Shown here piece by piece: positions 23,288-34,983 of a stretch of 64,000 bases of DNA. Location: positions 12,462,001 to 12,526,000 of the forward strand of contig OZ017766.1 of the NCBI GenBank assembly GCA_963969345.1. Direction: 5' to 3'. The stretch is from Turbatrix aceti (taxonomy: Eukaryota; Nematoda; Chromadorea; Rhabditida; Panagrolaimidae). A program made the position numbers and the translations under genes. The notes under the pieces were generated by a model. The model was not told the DNA's origin and did no database searches. It saw only the letters and a program-made list of their open reading frames with translations. Within the stretch, counting starts at the first letter, position 1. Each line of letters begins with the position of its first letter.

Positions 23288-25625
23288 ATGGAAAGCCTCG
23301 ATGTCTACTCGTACGTTTGCTACATTTGTGGTCTAACAACGTTGATACTCAACTCGATGCTTTTCATTGTTATTCGGCATAAAACAATTGGTCCTATGAA
23401 ATTGTACAGCACCGCGCTGCAGCATGGCGTTATCATCGACACTATCTGTTCTGTTGTGCAGATGTTGTTTCAAGTTGTAAGTTTTGAAGAATTTTGGATA
23501 TTTTGGGGTTTCTGTGCTCTCATGTACACCTTACCAGGAATGGGCGAACATCCGTTTTTTTGTTCTCGAACGAACACGAATATTTTGTTAATTTTGTTGG
23601 AGAATTTGAACGAACGCGAACATTTTTGTCAGTGTTTGCGAACGAACAACGATCTGATTTTTTGCATATTTTATACAAGTCAAAACTGGGTATAAAAACG
23701 TAAACTTCGGTACTATGCGTTTTCACGTTTTTGGTGAAAGTTTTCCTACACTTTTTTATTGCCGGAAGCAATTTACACTGTTGTCATTTTTGATTTTATT
23801 TTCCTAAATTTTTGTTCGTTTTATCTATTCGGAAAGTAAATTTTTGTTCCCGAGCAAAGCAAATCTGTTTCTGAACGAACACGAATGCAGAAATTTGAAT
23901 TTGTTCGCAAACAAACTTGAACACAAACGTTCGCCGCCCCTCCCTGGTCCTTACCTTTTAAAATTTCTGAGCAAATTAGATTTTTTTAATTTTTCGGCTA
24001 GCGAGATTTTCCTGCAATGAAAAAAGTCATCCGAGTTTGTTCAAAAATTTAATACAAAAAAATCCTGAACAGCTAAATGTGCAAAACCAAAAACTGCACG
24101 TTTTTGTTCCAAATGCTAACAAAAACTGCAAATTTTTTGAACCCCCTTTTTTTTTGTTATTCTTTTTTTGCTCTTTTACACTTTTACGGTAACAACTTCA
24201 TCTTTCCGCCTGAACGATCATTTCATCTTTCAAATATAATAATTGCACTTTTTCTACCGGGTTGGCGTAGAAACTAAACGTATGTATGTATAATTTATGC
24301 CAAAATTAGACTGCGTAGTATGAATAATCTAATTTGATTTCTTGAAAATGAAAAAAAAAGTTATAAATTATATTCACCGAATTATTTTAAATTGTGTAAT
24401 CTGCAAATGCAAATGCATTTATTTATAACTTAATACAAAGAAATCTCATTTCTCTTATTTTTCTGCGTTTGAAAAAAAATTTGAATCAAAAAAAACTGTC
24501 AACATGCAAAAAAATATTACAGGAATACCAATTTGTCGATGGATTCATCATAGCAGGCAGTCGGACACCTTTTAACATACTTAAAGGAAAAGCTAATTGT
24601 ATTCATCCTATACTGTATTTTACATCAGTTGGAATGTCGTACAGTGCGATAACCACGTTAGCTACCTATCGCTATAAGCTGATTTGCCTGTGAGTCATGT
24701 TCTTTGTTTTTCCAAAATTGTAACCGACAAATTTTTTTTAGTCAAAAACAGTTGTCAAATCGGTACATGATTATTTCATATCTTATGAAATTTCTGTTTT
24801 CGATGGCTATCATGGCATGGTTGTTTGTCGATTTACAACCTATTCACGCAGATCCCACGCTAATGGCCAAGTTTAGGAAAATCGCTGTCTGGAGAGGTCG
24901 GGATAAGACTGATCATCTTTGCGGGATCTCAGATGTAAGTTCTTTTAACATAAAAAATTAAAATTAAATAAATAAAAAAATAAATATGTAAAAAAAGAAA
25001 ATTTTTTTTTCATTAAAAAAAGTTTTAAAAAAAATTTTGTATGTTCGTTTACAACACAAATTTAAAAATAAGCTGTTTCTTTCCAAATGTTTTTTCTTAT
25101 AAATTACATTTTTTTGTAGATTTTTCTTTAAAAAAATTGATATTTCCTTTTTTTATATTGTTCTTAAAAAATTTTTAGAAAGCCACAGGGATCTGGGTGT
25201 ACATGATCTGCCTGACCCTAATCTCCGTTATCAACATCACAATCATGCTTTTCACATCCATAAAAGTTATGCTCTGGCTCAGAGAAATGTCTACCAAAGT
25301 TCAAAAATCCATGCTAGAAGTCCAAAAACAACTAAACTTTCGTCTTTTTGTCCAATGCTTCACTCCAATTTCAGTATCCCTAGGAGCAATTGGATCTGCC
25401 GTAGTCGTGTTTGCCAAATTCAACGGAACGGCATTTGTCATTTATTACGTTTCCATGCTTGCCGTTGTACCGGTTATCAATTCCCTAGCCACAATGCTCT
25501 GCGTCAAGTGTTATCGAAAGGTTTTTTTCTCTGTTATTCAAAATCGCCGATTCTCCCTTTCGTATCGTTCTACACCAATTAGCGGCCAGATGTATCGTAA
25601 TTCTAACAATATTGTTATTAAATAA
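23288..25625 (+). CDS. Str-superfamily seven-transmembrane chemoreceptor, copy 1 (four exons)
   Basis: Exons 23288-23476, 24523-24689, 24742-24934 and 25179-25625 join in frame (phases 0, 2, 0) into about 331 residues, the normal length of nematode serpentine receptors. Exon 1 has two hydrophobic helices (YVCYICGLTTLILNSMLFIV, then VIIDTICSVVQMLFQV). Exon 2 holds a short extracellular loop and helix 3 ending in TTLATYRYKLIC. Exon 3 has helix 4 (LMKFLFSMAIMAWLFV). Exon 4 has helices 5 to 7, with a basic intracellular loop (KVQKSMLEVQKQLNFRLFVQ) and the family-typical end PVINSLATMLCVKCYRKVFF. These receptors sit in sensory neuron membranes and signal through G proteins. The ligand is unknown. 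Intron 1 (1,046 bp) is enlarged by a MITE. Which subfamily (Str, Srd, Srh or Sri) cannot be settled by eye. Confidence 0.8.
23535..23946. mobile_element. 412 bp hAT-type MITE in receptor intron 1
   Basis: The left end is CAGGAATGGGCGAAC and the right end, reverse-complemented, is CAGGGAGGGGCGGCGAAC. Flanks CACCTTAC (23527-23534) and GTCCTTAC (23947-23954) agree at six of eight positions. The interior is rich in TTCGAACGAACAC and GTTCG words, like the element at 11083. It is absent from the equivalent intron of the paralogous receptor, so insertion followed the receptor duplication. Confidence 0.7.
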
Positions 25626-25653
25626 ATTTTCACCACGGTGTTTCCAAGTTTTC

Positions 25654-25659
25654 AATAAA
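25654..25659 (+). terminator. Poly(A) signal of receptor copy 1
   Basis: AATAAA 29 bases after the TAA stop of the first receptor gene, in the expected place for a short nematode 3' UTR. Confidence 0.6.
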
Positions 25660-27813
25660 TTTAGAAAAATTAGTTTTTTTGTACTAATTTTTCTAAATTT
25701 ATTGCATTTAGAAAAATTTCTAAATTTTTTACACATCAAGTTTGTTAGACCAAAATGGACCTAAACAATCGGCAAAACCAAGCTTAATGCTTAGGTGAGC
25801 ACTTTGAACTTTCACGTCTGACAACTTATGAAAAAAACTTTATTGACGTCTAACAACCGACCTCAGTGTGACTTTACCACAAAGAAAGAATACAATACAA
25901 AAAGACGTGGGCTTACTAATTCTAATAACCCAGGTGACAAAAAAATAGAGTGAAAAAAGGCAAAAGAGAACACGCTTCACATGTACGGAAAAAGCACGTA
26001 CAAGGATGTTTTTACTTATCTTTAAGTCAATATTTATTGTCCCCCCCTCTGAAGACACTGTTAAGGTGTTTAATCCCGCGGGGGAAGTTTTACTATGTCC
26101 GGCATCTACAGTATCCTTATTTTTTCCAATTCTTTTTCATAACACAATTTACACAACCCCATAAAATTTTTTATACGTAGTATTTTTGAAAATACTTGTA
26201 TGTATATGAAATTAAATTTCGTATGCGTTATTTTGAAATTGTTAGTAGTTATGACCTCTACATAGTACACCGCATTACCGGAGATAATGTGTGAGTGCAA
26301 ACATTTTTAGGACGTATCAGGCGGAAGAATTTTTTGTAATGACGTGGTAATGTGATATTCAGAGAAGTTGTGTGACATACTTTGTTCTCTGCTCTTGATG
26401 TTATACATATTTACCAAAAGCATACAAAAACACGAATTTTAATAAGCATCAAAAGAATTTTAAACTTAATTTTACAAACCCATAATTTTGAGAATCTAAA
26501 TATGTAGCTCGAAACTTAAAAAACATCTGAGCAAAACATATATTTTTTTGCATTATAATTGGTGTGACATTCAGTGTTTACGACGTGTTCTCCGTTTTTG
26601 ACAGAAAAATGAATACTTGTTTACGGCGTCGTTTTTGGTTTTAGACAGCTCAAAGTTTGGGTTTTTTTAAATTCTATTGAATTGTATTGAACTTTTATGT
26701 TTATCAACACAGTATTTTTATTTTTATACAGTTAATACCGAAGTTTATTTAGGGGCGGGGTGTGCTATTTAGGTATGCATGTACTTATTTTTTAAAAATA
26801 AAATAAATATATTTATTTGGGTGAAAATATTTTATTTAGGTGACAGAAAAGATTATTCAAAAGTTGGGATTTCGAATGACGGCAAAAATCTGTGCGTCAC
26901 CTGCCACTCGGAAACAGATTTTCTTCGTTGTAGGGGAAGTTGGAAATACCGTCACTACTACCTGCAATAAAAATCATAATTTCCGACGTTTATCACCTTG
27001 CTATACGATAGAAACTAATTTTAAACAAAATCAAAACAGCAGTTAAATTCTACTTCACAACCTTACAAATAACATACGTAATGTTGTTATACGGTCTGTC
27101 CAAAGTACGTTATGTGTGTATTTTTCGTAGAGAGTCGTGTTATCCTACTGTTTTCTGTGAGTATATGTGTTATGTACATATTTTCCAGACACTTGGTCTT
27201 TCCCACATGATACCAAGGTGTCACTACCACAAATGTGGTGCGATTATACTTTTACACTTGCAAGCCGTTCCCAGACATTGTGTTTAGAGATGCTTAGGCT
27301 TGCACAATTCAAATTTTGCATTGTACTACATTGTTCATACGATATTTTCTGACATCGTAAAAGCAATTGGAACTGACTAGTTTTTTTAGTACATTATTTG
27401 ATTCGAGGTAAACACCCCGTCCCACATTTTACATTCCAAGTATAATTAGGTATACGTACTAAACGTTGTTGGAGATGTTTGTGCCTTGGTCAACTTTAGC
27501 ACCTAGTATGTAGAAATTTTCCTATTCCCCGAGGCAAAAATTAAAAATTTTCAAACAAAGGGAGGAGCAAATTGGCTATGAGCACAGATCCCCCTACTGT
27601 AATACACATTTGTCTATGTATATCTATCATAGCGAACCAGTTTTCTCTCTCTTTGCTTATAAATAAATACCCAGAAAAGTTGAGTAACTCAAAAAAAGAA
27701 CGCTCACAAGATACTGACATACTTTCCTTCTCGGGAATACAGTATAATGGTGTTACGTTTGTTCAAAAGTCAGTTGTTTGAAATTTGTCACAAACACCTT
27801 ATTAGAAAATTAA
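25660..27813. other. Intergenic stretch between receptor gene 1 and the foldback element
   Basis: AT-rich, with only short open frames on both strands. Nothing resembling a receptor exon was seen, so no third paralogue or pseudogene lies here. Confidence 0.4.
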
Positions 27814-29794
27814 AAGGGACTCTGCGAGCCGATTTGAGGTCGGCGACCCAGCTAATTTACAACTTCAAATGTTTTGTGCCCAAGTTGTAGGGGGGCCTAT
27901 GGGAGACTCCAAATTGGCCATAATAGATTTTTCAGATGCCGGATTCTGGAGCTAGGGCTTCTCGAATGTTTCGACGTCAAAATTTCAAACTGCTTCTAAA
28001 AATTTGATTTTTGGCATACAGGGGTATCTTGGCACGAGAAATCGACTGGTGTATTCCGATTTTTCAAAAAACATCTGACTTTTTTGAAAAAATTGATTTT
28101 CTTCGATTTACCTGTTTTTACCGTCAAAAATTGGCTGTGGCGTCCGAGAGAGGATCCTCCAGCGGGTTTTGACACCGGAATCTGAAAGCCCGTCTTTTTT
28201 GACGTCGATTGAGGTATTACACAAAAAAAATTATGTCCCTTTATTTGACCAACACTAGGCTTGTATGGCGCGCACTTGGTAAAAAAACACCTTTGTCGAG
28301 TTTCCGAAATGAATATTTTTATAGTTGGAAAAATCTAATTTGTGGTTTCCGGGGGTATTTTGGCACGAGAAATCGACTGGTGTATTCAGATTTCTCAAAA
28401 AACATCTGATTTTTATGAAAAACTTGATGGTTGATGTTTTACCGTTATTTACCGTCACAAAAATGGCTGCAGCGCCCAAGGGCAGGTCTTCCAGGCAGGT
28501 TTGATGCCAGAATCGGTTTCCCCATCTTTTTCGACGTCGATTGATGTATAACACAGAAAAATTGAGGTGCCTTTCTTTGACCATAGCCAGGTTTTTATCG
28601 CGCGCACTAGGTACAAACACCCTTTTTTTGCGTCATTGACCGAAAAAGACGTGGGCGCTTTTGTTTTATGTGCTTACGGTCACCTGGGTATGTTTAGACA
28701 GGTCCCAAAAATTGTTTTTAGCGACTTGCGCTCCTTATCAGATAATTGAAGCGGTAAATTACGATATTTCAGTTTCATTTTTTTTTAATGCCAGTGACAA
28801 TACACAAAATTATCGGATGATCAGCGCAAGTCGCTAAAAACAATATTTAGGACATGCCTGAACACACCCAGGTGACCGTGAGCACATAAAACAAAAATTG
28901 GCTTCAGGGCTTTTTTTTGAACATGACTCCTGTTACGCGCGCCCACGTCTTTTTCGGTCAATGACGCAAAAAAAGGGTGTTTGCACCAAGTGCGCGCGAT
29001 AAAAACCTGGCTATGGTCAAAGAAAGGCACCTCAATTTTTCTGTGTTATACATCAATCGACGTCGAAAAAGATGGGGAAACCGATTCTGGCATCAAAACT
29101 GCCTGGAAGACCTGCCCTTGGGCGCTGCAGCCATTTTTGTGACGGTAAATAACGGTAAAACATCAACCATCAAGTTTTTCATAAAAATCAGATGTTTTTT
29201 GAGAAATCTGAGTACACCAGTCGATTTCTCGTGCCAAAATACCCCCGGAAACCACAAATTAGATTTTTCCAACTATAAAAATATTCATTTCGGAAACTCG
29301 ACAAAGGTGTTTTTTTACCAAGTGCGCGCCATACAAGCCGAGTGTTGGTCAAATAAAGGGACATAATTTTTTTTGTGTAATACCTCAATCGACGTCAAAA
29401 AAGACGGGCTTTCAGATTCCGGTGTCAAAACCCGCTGGAGGATCCTCTCTCGGACGCCACAGCCAATTTTTGACGGTAAAAACAGGTAAATCGAAGAAAA
29501 TCAATTTTTTCAAAAAAGTCAGATGTTTTTTGAAAAATCGGAATACACCAGTCGATTTCTCGTGCCAAGATACCCCTGTATGCCAAAAATCAAATTTTTA
29601 GAAGCAGTTTGAAATTTTGACGTCAAAACATTCGAGAAGCCCTAGCTCCAGAATCCGGCATCTGAAAAATCTATTATGGCCCATTTGGAGTCTCCCATAG
29701 GCCCCCCTACAACTTGGGCACAAAACATTTGAAGTTGTAAATTAGCTGGGTCGCGGCCTTCACCTTATTCCAAAATCGGCTCGCAGAGTCCCTC
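27814..29794. mobile_element. ~2 kb giant foldback element flanked by TTAA
   Basis: Two near-identical inverted arms of ~830-950 bp meet at a centre near 28799. The same 66-codon frame appears at 28209-28409 (+) and 29188-29388 (-), and outer ends read AAGGGACTCTGCGAGCCGAT (left) and AGGGACTCTGCGAGCCGAT when the right end is reverse-complemented. TTAA lies at both borders (27810-27813 and 29795-29798), as for TTAA-targeting (piggyBac-like) elements. The innermost ~300 bp is less well paired and resembles the palindrome at 21490-22400. No transposase is encoded. It lies between the two receptor genes. Confidence 0.85.
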
Positions 29795-29798
29795 TTAA

Positions 29799-30393
29799 AT
29801 TGTGCATGTGGTAAAATAAGTTGTAGGGTTGGTTAAAACATTCGTATACCTGCTATAGTAACGTGCATCTAATTAAAGTCGTAAAAAAATTTTAGTTTGC
29901 GAACATATTTTTTTAAAATGTTTGTCTTTGTTTGTAAACGAACGAACAAAATAACAATCGTTCTCCTATCTCTTCAAAAAGTTCCAAATAAAATCAAATA
30001 GGTTTTTTTTATTATTTTTTAAGCTTCAACTTGTTACTTAAATACCATATTCCCTACCCTCGAATTTTTTTAAACCACACTTTGCTATCTTGTCACTATT
30101 TTTTGCAAATCCTTTTTCTCACACCCAAATTGACTGTACTTTGCCCTCCGCTTTTTGCATGTATAGAATGCGATAAAAACTTTGTATAAAAAATTTTTTT
30201 CAGCCCATAATTGCGAAAATCTCACTCCATACATTGTGCCATCAAAGCAATTTATTTCTTTCTCAATTGCTTCTTTTGGTGCGGATCTCCGCACAAGGTA
30301 GAAAGTTCATTCAACACATAACCTTTACACAGGTTAGTAAAATCGACCTTTATTGTTACCCAAGTTGGAATCCAACTTTTATTAATTTGAATA
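29799..30393. other. Upstream region of the second chemoreceptor gene
   Basis: AT-rich. 29880-29960 contains a fragment with TTTGCGAAC and GTAAACGAACGAAC words like the GTTCG-type MITEs, but without recognisable ends. No other feature was recognised. Confidence 0.4.
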
Positions 30394-32981
30394 ATGCATA
30401 TCTTGGATATCTACTCTATGGTATGTTACTTTGCCGGGCTGATTACTCTTATGATCAATCCTCTGCTATGGATGCTGATCAGGTACCAAACCGTTGGGTC
30501 CATGAAAATGTACAGCTCGGCACTTCAGCAAGGAGTAATTATTGATACTATTTGCTCACTCGTTTTTACTCTTACTCAGGTGGTAAGTTATGCTTTTTTG
30601 GTAAAGCGGGGGCTATCAGGTGACCAGGGGGCCGGGTGACCAGGTGACACCTAAAATAACAAATACAAAAAAATGTTGGCAGTGTCACGTTGAAAATAGA
30701 CAGAGAAATTAGCCATTTGGGAATTGGGGAGAGGTGTTTGGTGTTATTATACTGTAAAAAATACATAAAAGTTTAATGAAGAGTTCAACAAGTCTCAAAA
30801 AACTGTACTTTTGTCTGACTATTGAAAACCTCAAAAAGGTACGAACCTGTTGTGTTGTCTACGGTCTGAAACGGAAAATGTTTTGAAACATTTTTTTTAA
30901 ATTGTTAGTCTTTTTTTTGAAAATTATCTTTTACAATTTTTTTATTGCACCCATGTAATCTTTATAGTATACATAGTCTCTTTTTGAAACAATTAACAAC
31001 AATGCCACGTCATTGACTACCGCAGTAGTAATTAATAAAAAAAAGTTCTTGTTCTTTTGACCCTTCTAATCTCCTAATAGCTACATTTCTACCGTAAACT
31101 ACAGAATTTTACTATTTTACGATTTTTCGTATAAAAGAAAAAACCACTGGGCCACCCGCGCCCAATAACAAACAAAATGAAAGTTTATCGGTGCAAAAAA
31201 ATTAAAAGACTTGCAATAAAAGAAAAAAATCGCAAACCAAAATTTATATAAATACATCGTTAACTTTTCCCTTCAAAGACCGACAGACATGCTAAAAATG
31301 AACAATCTGATAATTATAGTTTTAACCCAAATGTCACCATTACTTCTATTACCGTAATCTCATAAATATTTTTATTACATAGTTCATGCTTCTTTTAGGA
31401 ATATCAATTCATCGATGGATACATTTTTTACGGTAGCCGGACGCCATTTAACTTCTTTGAGGGAAAAGCCAACTGCATCCATCCCATAGCCTATTTTACT
31501 GCTATGGGAATGATTTACGGTGTTATCACGTCGCTGGCTACGTATCGTTATCAGCTTATCTGTTTGTGAGTGTTTTTTGAAGCGCATGAACCCGGGTCTG
31601 GGTGGCGAGACCAGAAGTACATGTCACAACTCGTGTCGTGTTAAGATAACGACCAGAAATAAAGTTTAGATAGAATAAAAAAACAACTTTTAGCATGACT
31701 CATACATTTTTTTGATAAAAGCAGATGTTCGAAAACCAAAGTTGCATCACTTTTTTCAACGTAAAAATTTTTTTTTTCATTGAAAAAAATTTTAGTCGCA
31801 ATCAAATGTCAAACAAGCGCATGATTGGATCTTACGTTATGAAATTAATTATGTCAATTCTGATTATGGCATGGCTATTTGTGGATTCAAAACCCATCCA
31901 CGACGATCCAGTCATGTTTTCCAAATTTCAACAAATTCCTGTCTGGAAGGGTCGAGCGAAGACCAGTCATCTTTGTGGCGTTTCTAATGTAAGTTTTTTC
32001 CCCTGCAGAATGGTACAAAGGTCTGAAAATAATACTGTAATATTTTCTGAATGAACTTTTGTTAGCAAACTTTGAGCTTGTCTGGTAATAAGTAACGTTA
32101 TGTAAAAAACACTCTGGTTTTTGATTTTTGATGTTTGTATTTTTTAACAAAGTTTCACAATATTCTTTTTTTTTTTTTAACAAAGTTTCACAATCTGCAT
32201 TTTTTTGAAAATATTCTTTTTTTTTGGTTTTTTTTACCAAAAGAATCAAGAAATAATTTTTGGGTGGTAAATTTAATTTTTGAAAAAATTCTATCAGTAT
32301 GTTCAATTTTTTTGCATTAAAAAACAAAAAAAAATGTTTTTGAACGTTTTTTTGAAAATAATAATTTTTTAATTTTCTTTGAAAATGTTCGATTTTTTTC
32401 TTAGGTTTTTGCAAATTTTGGGTAAAAAATTTTGGTAGTTTGGATTTGAAAACCTAAAAAAATTTAAAACAAAAATTTGATTGAAAAGAACTGTAACCGC
32501 ATAACATTTTCTTATCTGACAAAATCAAATTCCTATAAATTTTTTTTAGAAAGCAGTTGGCACCTGGGTCTACCTCATCGCTCTCATGCTGGTTTCGATT
32601 ATAAACATCACAGTAATGCTATTCACATCCATTCGCGTAATTCTATGGCTCAGAAAAATGTCTGCCAAAGTACAAAAGTCCATGTTGGATGTCCAGAGAC
32701 AACTCGACTTCCGTCTCTTTGTTCAGTGCATCTCGCCGATACTCATCTCGCTTGGAGCCATCGGGGCTGCCGTCATCGTGCTTTTTGAGATCAACGATAC
32801 AACCTACGTTATCTATTACCTCCTCGTCATAGCTTGCATGCCAGTCATCAACGCTCTCGCCACGATACTCTGCGTTCGGAGTTATCGTAAGGCAATTTGT
32901 TGTGGCATCACAACTCGTAGATTCTCCGTTACCAAATCTGCCGTTCCTCCAAGTTTTGTTACCAGTGTTCACAAAATTTGA
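30394..32981 (+). CDS. Str-superfamily seven-transmembrane chemoreceptor, copy 2 (four exons)
   Basis: Exons 30394-30582, 31399-31565, 31796-31988 and 32550-32981 give about 326 residues. The first three exons have exactly the lengths of copy 1 (189, 167 and 193 bases) with the same phases, so the pair is a tandem duplication that kept its gene structure while introns diverged. Landmarks match copy 1: exon 1 ends VIIDTICSLVFTLTQV; exon 2 has GSRTPFNFFEGKANCIHP and TSLATYRYQLIC; exon 3 has MAWLFVDSKPIHDDP and KTSHLCGVSN; exon 4 has KVQKSMLDVQRQLDFRLFVQ and PVINALATILCVRSYRKAI. The C-terminal tail differs and is shorter than in copy 1. The gene is intact: no frame break and all splice sites canonical. 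Ligand and subfamily are unknown. Confidence 0.8.
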
Positions 32982-33046
32982 TTGTTGATAGTTTTTTTAT
33001 ACATAATAATAGAATGTATTTTTGGAAAAACTTTGAATCAAAGATT

Positions 33047-33052
33047 AATAAA
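33047..33052 (+). terminator. Poly(A) signal of receptor copy 2
   Basis: AATAAA 66 bases after the TGA stop of the second receptor gene. Confidence 0.5.
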
Positions 33053-33054
33053 CA

Positions 33055-33385
33055 TTTGAGTTCGTTCGCAAATTCCGAATAAATTAAATGCAAAAAATGT
33101 AGGGTAAAAATTGTAAATAGAAAAAAAATGCAAAAATTTGTGCAAAAAATGTGTGCTGTTCGTTCCCAAACATGTTTAAAAAAATTATACACGCGTTCGT
33201 TTGATTCTTCAAACAAAAATAGTGTGTAGTAAAATTGTTCGTATTTATTCACAAAAAACACCAAATTCAAAAATTTATAAACTTTATTTCTTTCTGCAAC
33301 AAAAATTTAATTGGATCCTTTGATTTTTCAAAAAAAAATTTATCTTGGCACCCCAGTTCGTGTTTGTTTGCAAACCCGGTGAAAA
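33055..33385. repeat. Fragment of a GTTCG-type MITE
   Basis: GAGTTCGTTCGC at ~33058 and TTGTTTGCAAACCCGG at ~33365-33380 resemble the ends and internal words of the elements at 11083 and 23535, with GTTCG words between. The right end (AAACCCGGTG) is close to the AAACCCTGGTG found at 11290-11300. The left end is not recognisable, so this is a degraded copy. Confidence 0.4.
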
Positions 33386-33738
33386 ATTTTTTTTTATTTT
33401 ATGATAAATAATATTAGCACTTATAATTTATCTTTATTTTTTTGTGTGCTTCAAAGATCACATTTTTCAATGCATGCGTGCATTTGCAAACTGATTTTTC
33501 TCGCTTTTATCAATTTTGGGGGCGTTCACCTGCAAAGAGAACACGCACATATGTATATTTATGAGACCAAAAAGTCACGAACTTGGAACTCTTCCAGCAG
33601 CTACAAATTATCTGCACGCTGAACTCTCTCACATGTGTATTTTGTGTTTTTCCGCCGATGAAGTCAGTCGTGTTATCACCGGTCGTGTTTGGACGCTTGG
33701 ATCATTAAAATATTTTTCATGATTTTTTTCAGTCCACA

Positions 33739-34062
33739 ATGGAATCTTATTACTTCTCATTAACCCCTACGAAAACCATCGAATACACAGACGACGGATA
33801 TGTTCGAATGCCTGTTGCCGCATACGAAAATCTGATTCTTTGCAATAAAACGCTTGCAAAAAATATCGAAAATATTCTCCACGAACACGAACTTGAAATT
33901 CGTCAGCTAACCAACGATCTTCGGATGACTGAAGAATTGCTTCAAAAATCAGAAGACGGAAAAGCTGCGCTCCTACTTGACAGGCTCCGAAATTTGGATT
34001 TGGTTTCGGAGCCTGCACCAAAAAAACATAAAGTTGCTAAAACGGAGGCGTTGTTACTATGA
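33739..34062 (+). CDS. Small coiled-coil protein with basic C-terminus, unrecognised
   Basis: A single-exon frame of 107 residues. The ATG follows TTTTTTTCAG by six bases (TCCACA), a pattern expected of a trans-spliced or 5'-UTR-spliced nematode message. Residues ~38-85 are Leu/Glu-rich with heptad-like spacing (NIENILHEHELEIRQLTNDL), followed by RLRNLDLVSEPAPKKHKVAK, which contains a possible nuclear localisation signal. No family was recognised. Codon use and composition look coding, unlike the surrounding AT-rich DNA. A role as a small nuclear adaptor is only a guess. Confidence 0.55.
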   Translation: MESYYFSLTPTKTIEYTDDGYVRMPVAAYENLILCNKTLAKNIENILHEHELEIRQLTNDLRMTEELLQKSEDGKAALLLDRLRNLDLVSEPAPKKHKVAKTEALLL

Positions 34063-34983
34063 TGTCTTTTGTGATGTCCCGTATGTGTAAAAATTTTAAC
34101 AGATGAAAAAAATGATGTATTAATTGTTATTTTTTTATTACTTTTTATTTTTTTTTGTTTTGTAAATATTATAATTCATGTAAATATATTTTTTATAAAC
34201 GGGACAAGGAATCCAATGTTTAGGCACCTACACCGAAGACACAAACAAACACAAACAGTGTGATATTTTTTTTTGAAAAATCAAACAAACGCGAATATGT
34301 ATGCAAATATTTTTGACCGTGTTCGGAAACGAAGATCAACGATAACAAAGGTTTACTCATTCTTGATTGCTTTTTTCGACCGGTTACAGCTTTTGGTTCA
34401 CTCAGCAACCCGCCAACGATGCAATGACAGTGTTTTTTTTTCTTCAAAAAACACGTGATTAATTTTTCCGATTCTTGTGACTACCGAGTGGAAAAAAAAC
34501 TCGTGGTTCTGATAAGCGTTTCCTGCTCCAAGGGTTGACGATCGTCGTGTGAGGCTAGCAAGCGGTCAACCAAAAACAGGCTGCGATGCCTAGCGCCAAG
34601 GTGAAAAAATTGTTATTTTCCAATCAAATCGTAAGATTCAATTGGATCCATAAATTTGTTTTCAAAAAAATGTATTTAAAAAAATTTATCTGGAACTTCA
34701 AAAAAAGTAACAGGAAAGTTTTGCATGGGAAATCGAACAAACAAAATACAAAAAATATCATTTTTATTTTTTTGTATTCATTGTAACATCAAAATCATAC
34801 AGAAAAACCTGTTGTAACAGCAAAAAATATTTACGATTAAAAGTTTTGATTCAAAACATCCATAAAACCAATTTTTATTAAAAGTGCGCACGCGCAACGA
34901 ATTCAACGCGAAAAGTACGAGTTTGTTCGTCCCGCGTTTTATAAAAATTTCTTTTCTCCTGTTTTCTCCAGTCTCCATTCGCG
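34063..34983. other. Intergenic stretch, no gene recognised
   Basis: AT-rich, with scattered GTTCG/CGAAC words near 34280-34330. The last ~20 bases before the next gene read TTTTCTCCAG, an acceptor-like sequence. Confidence 0.4.

Noticed and set aside
28209..29388. Two identical 66-codon frames and matching longer frames on opposite strands
   Set aside because: They are mirror copies within the palindrome arms. Frame conservation follows from arm identity and is not evidence of a gene.
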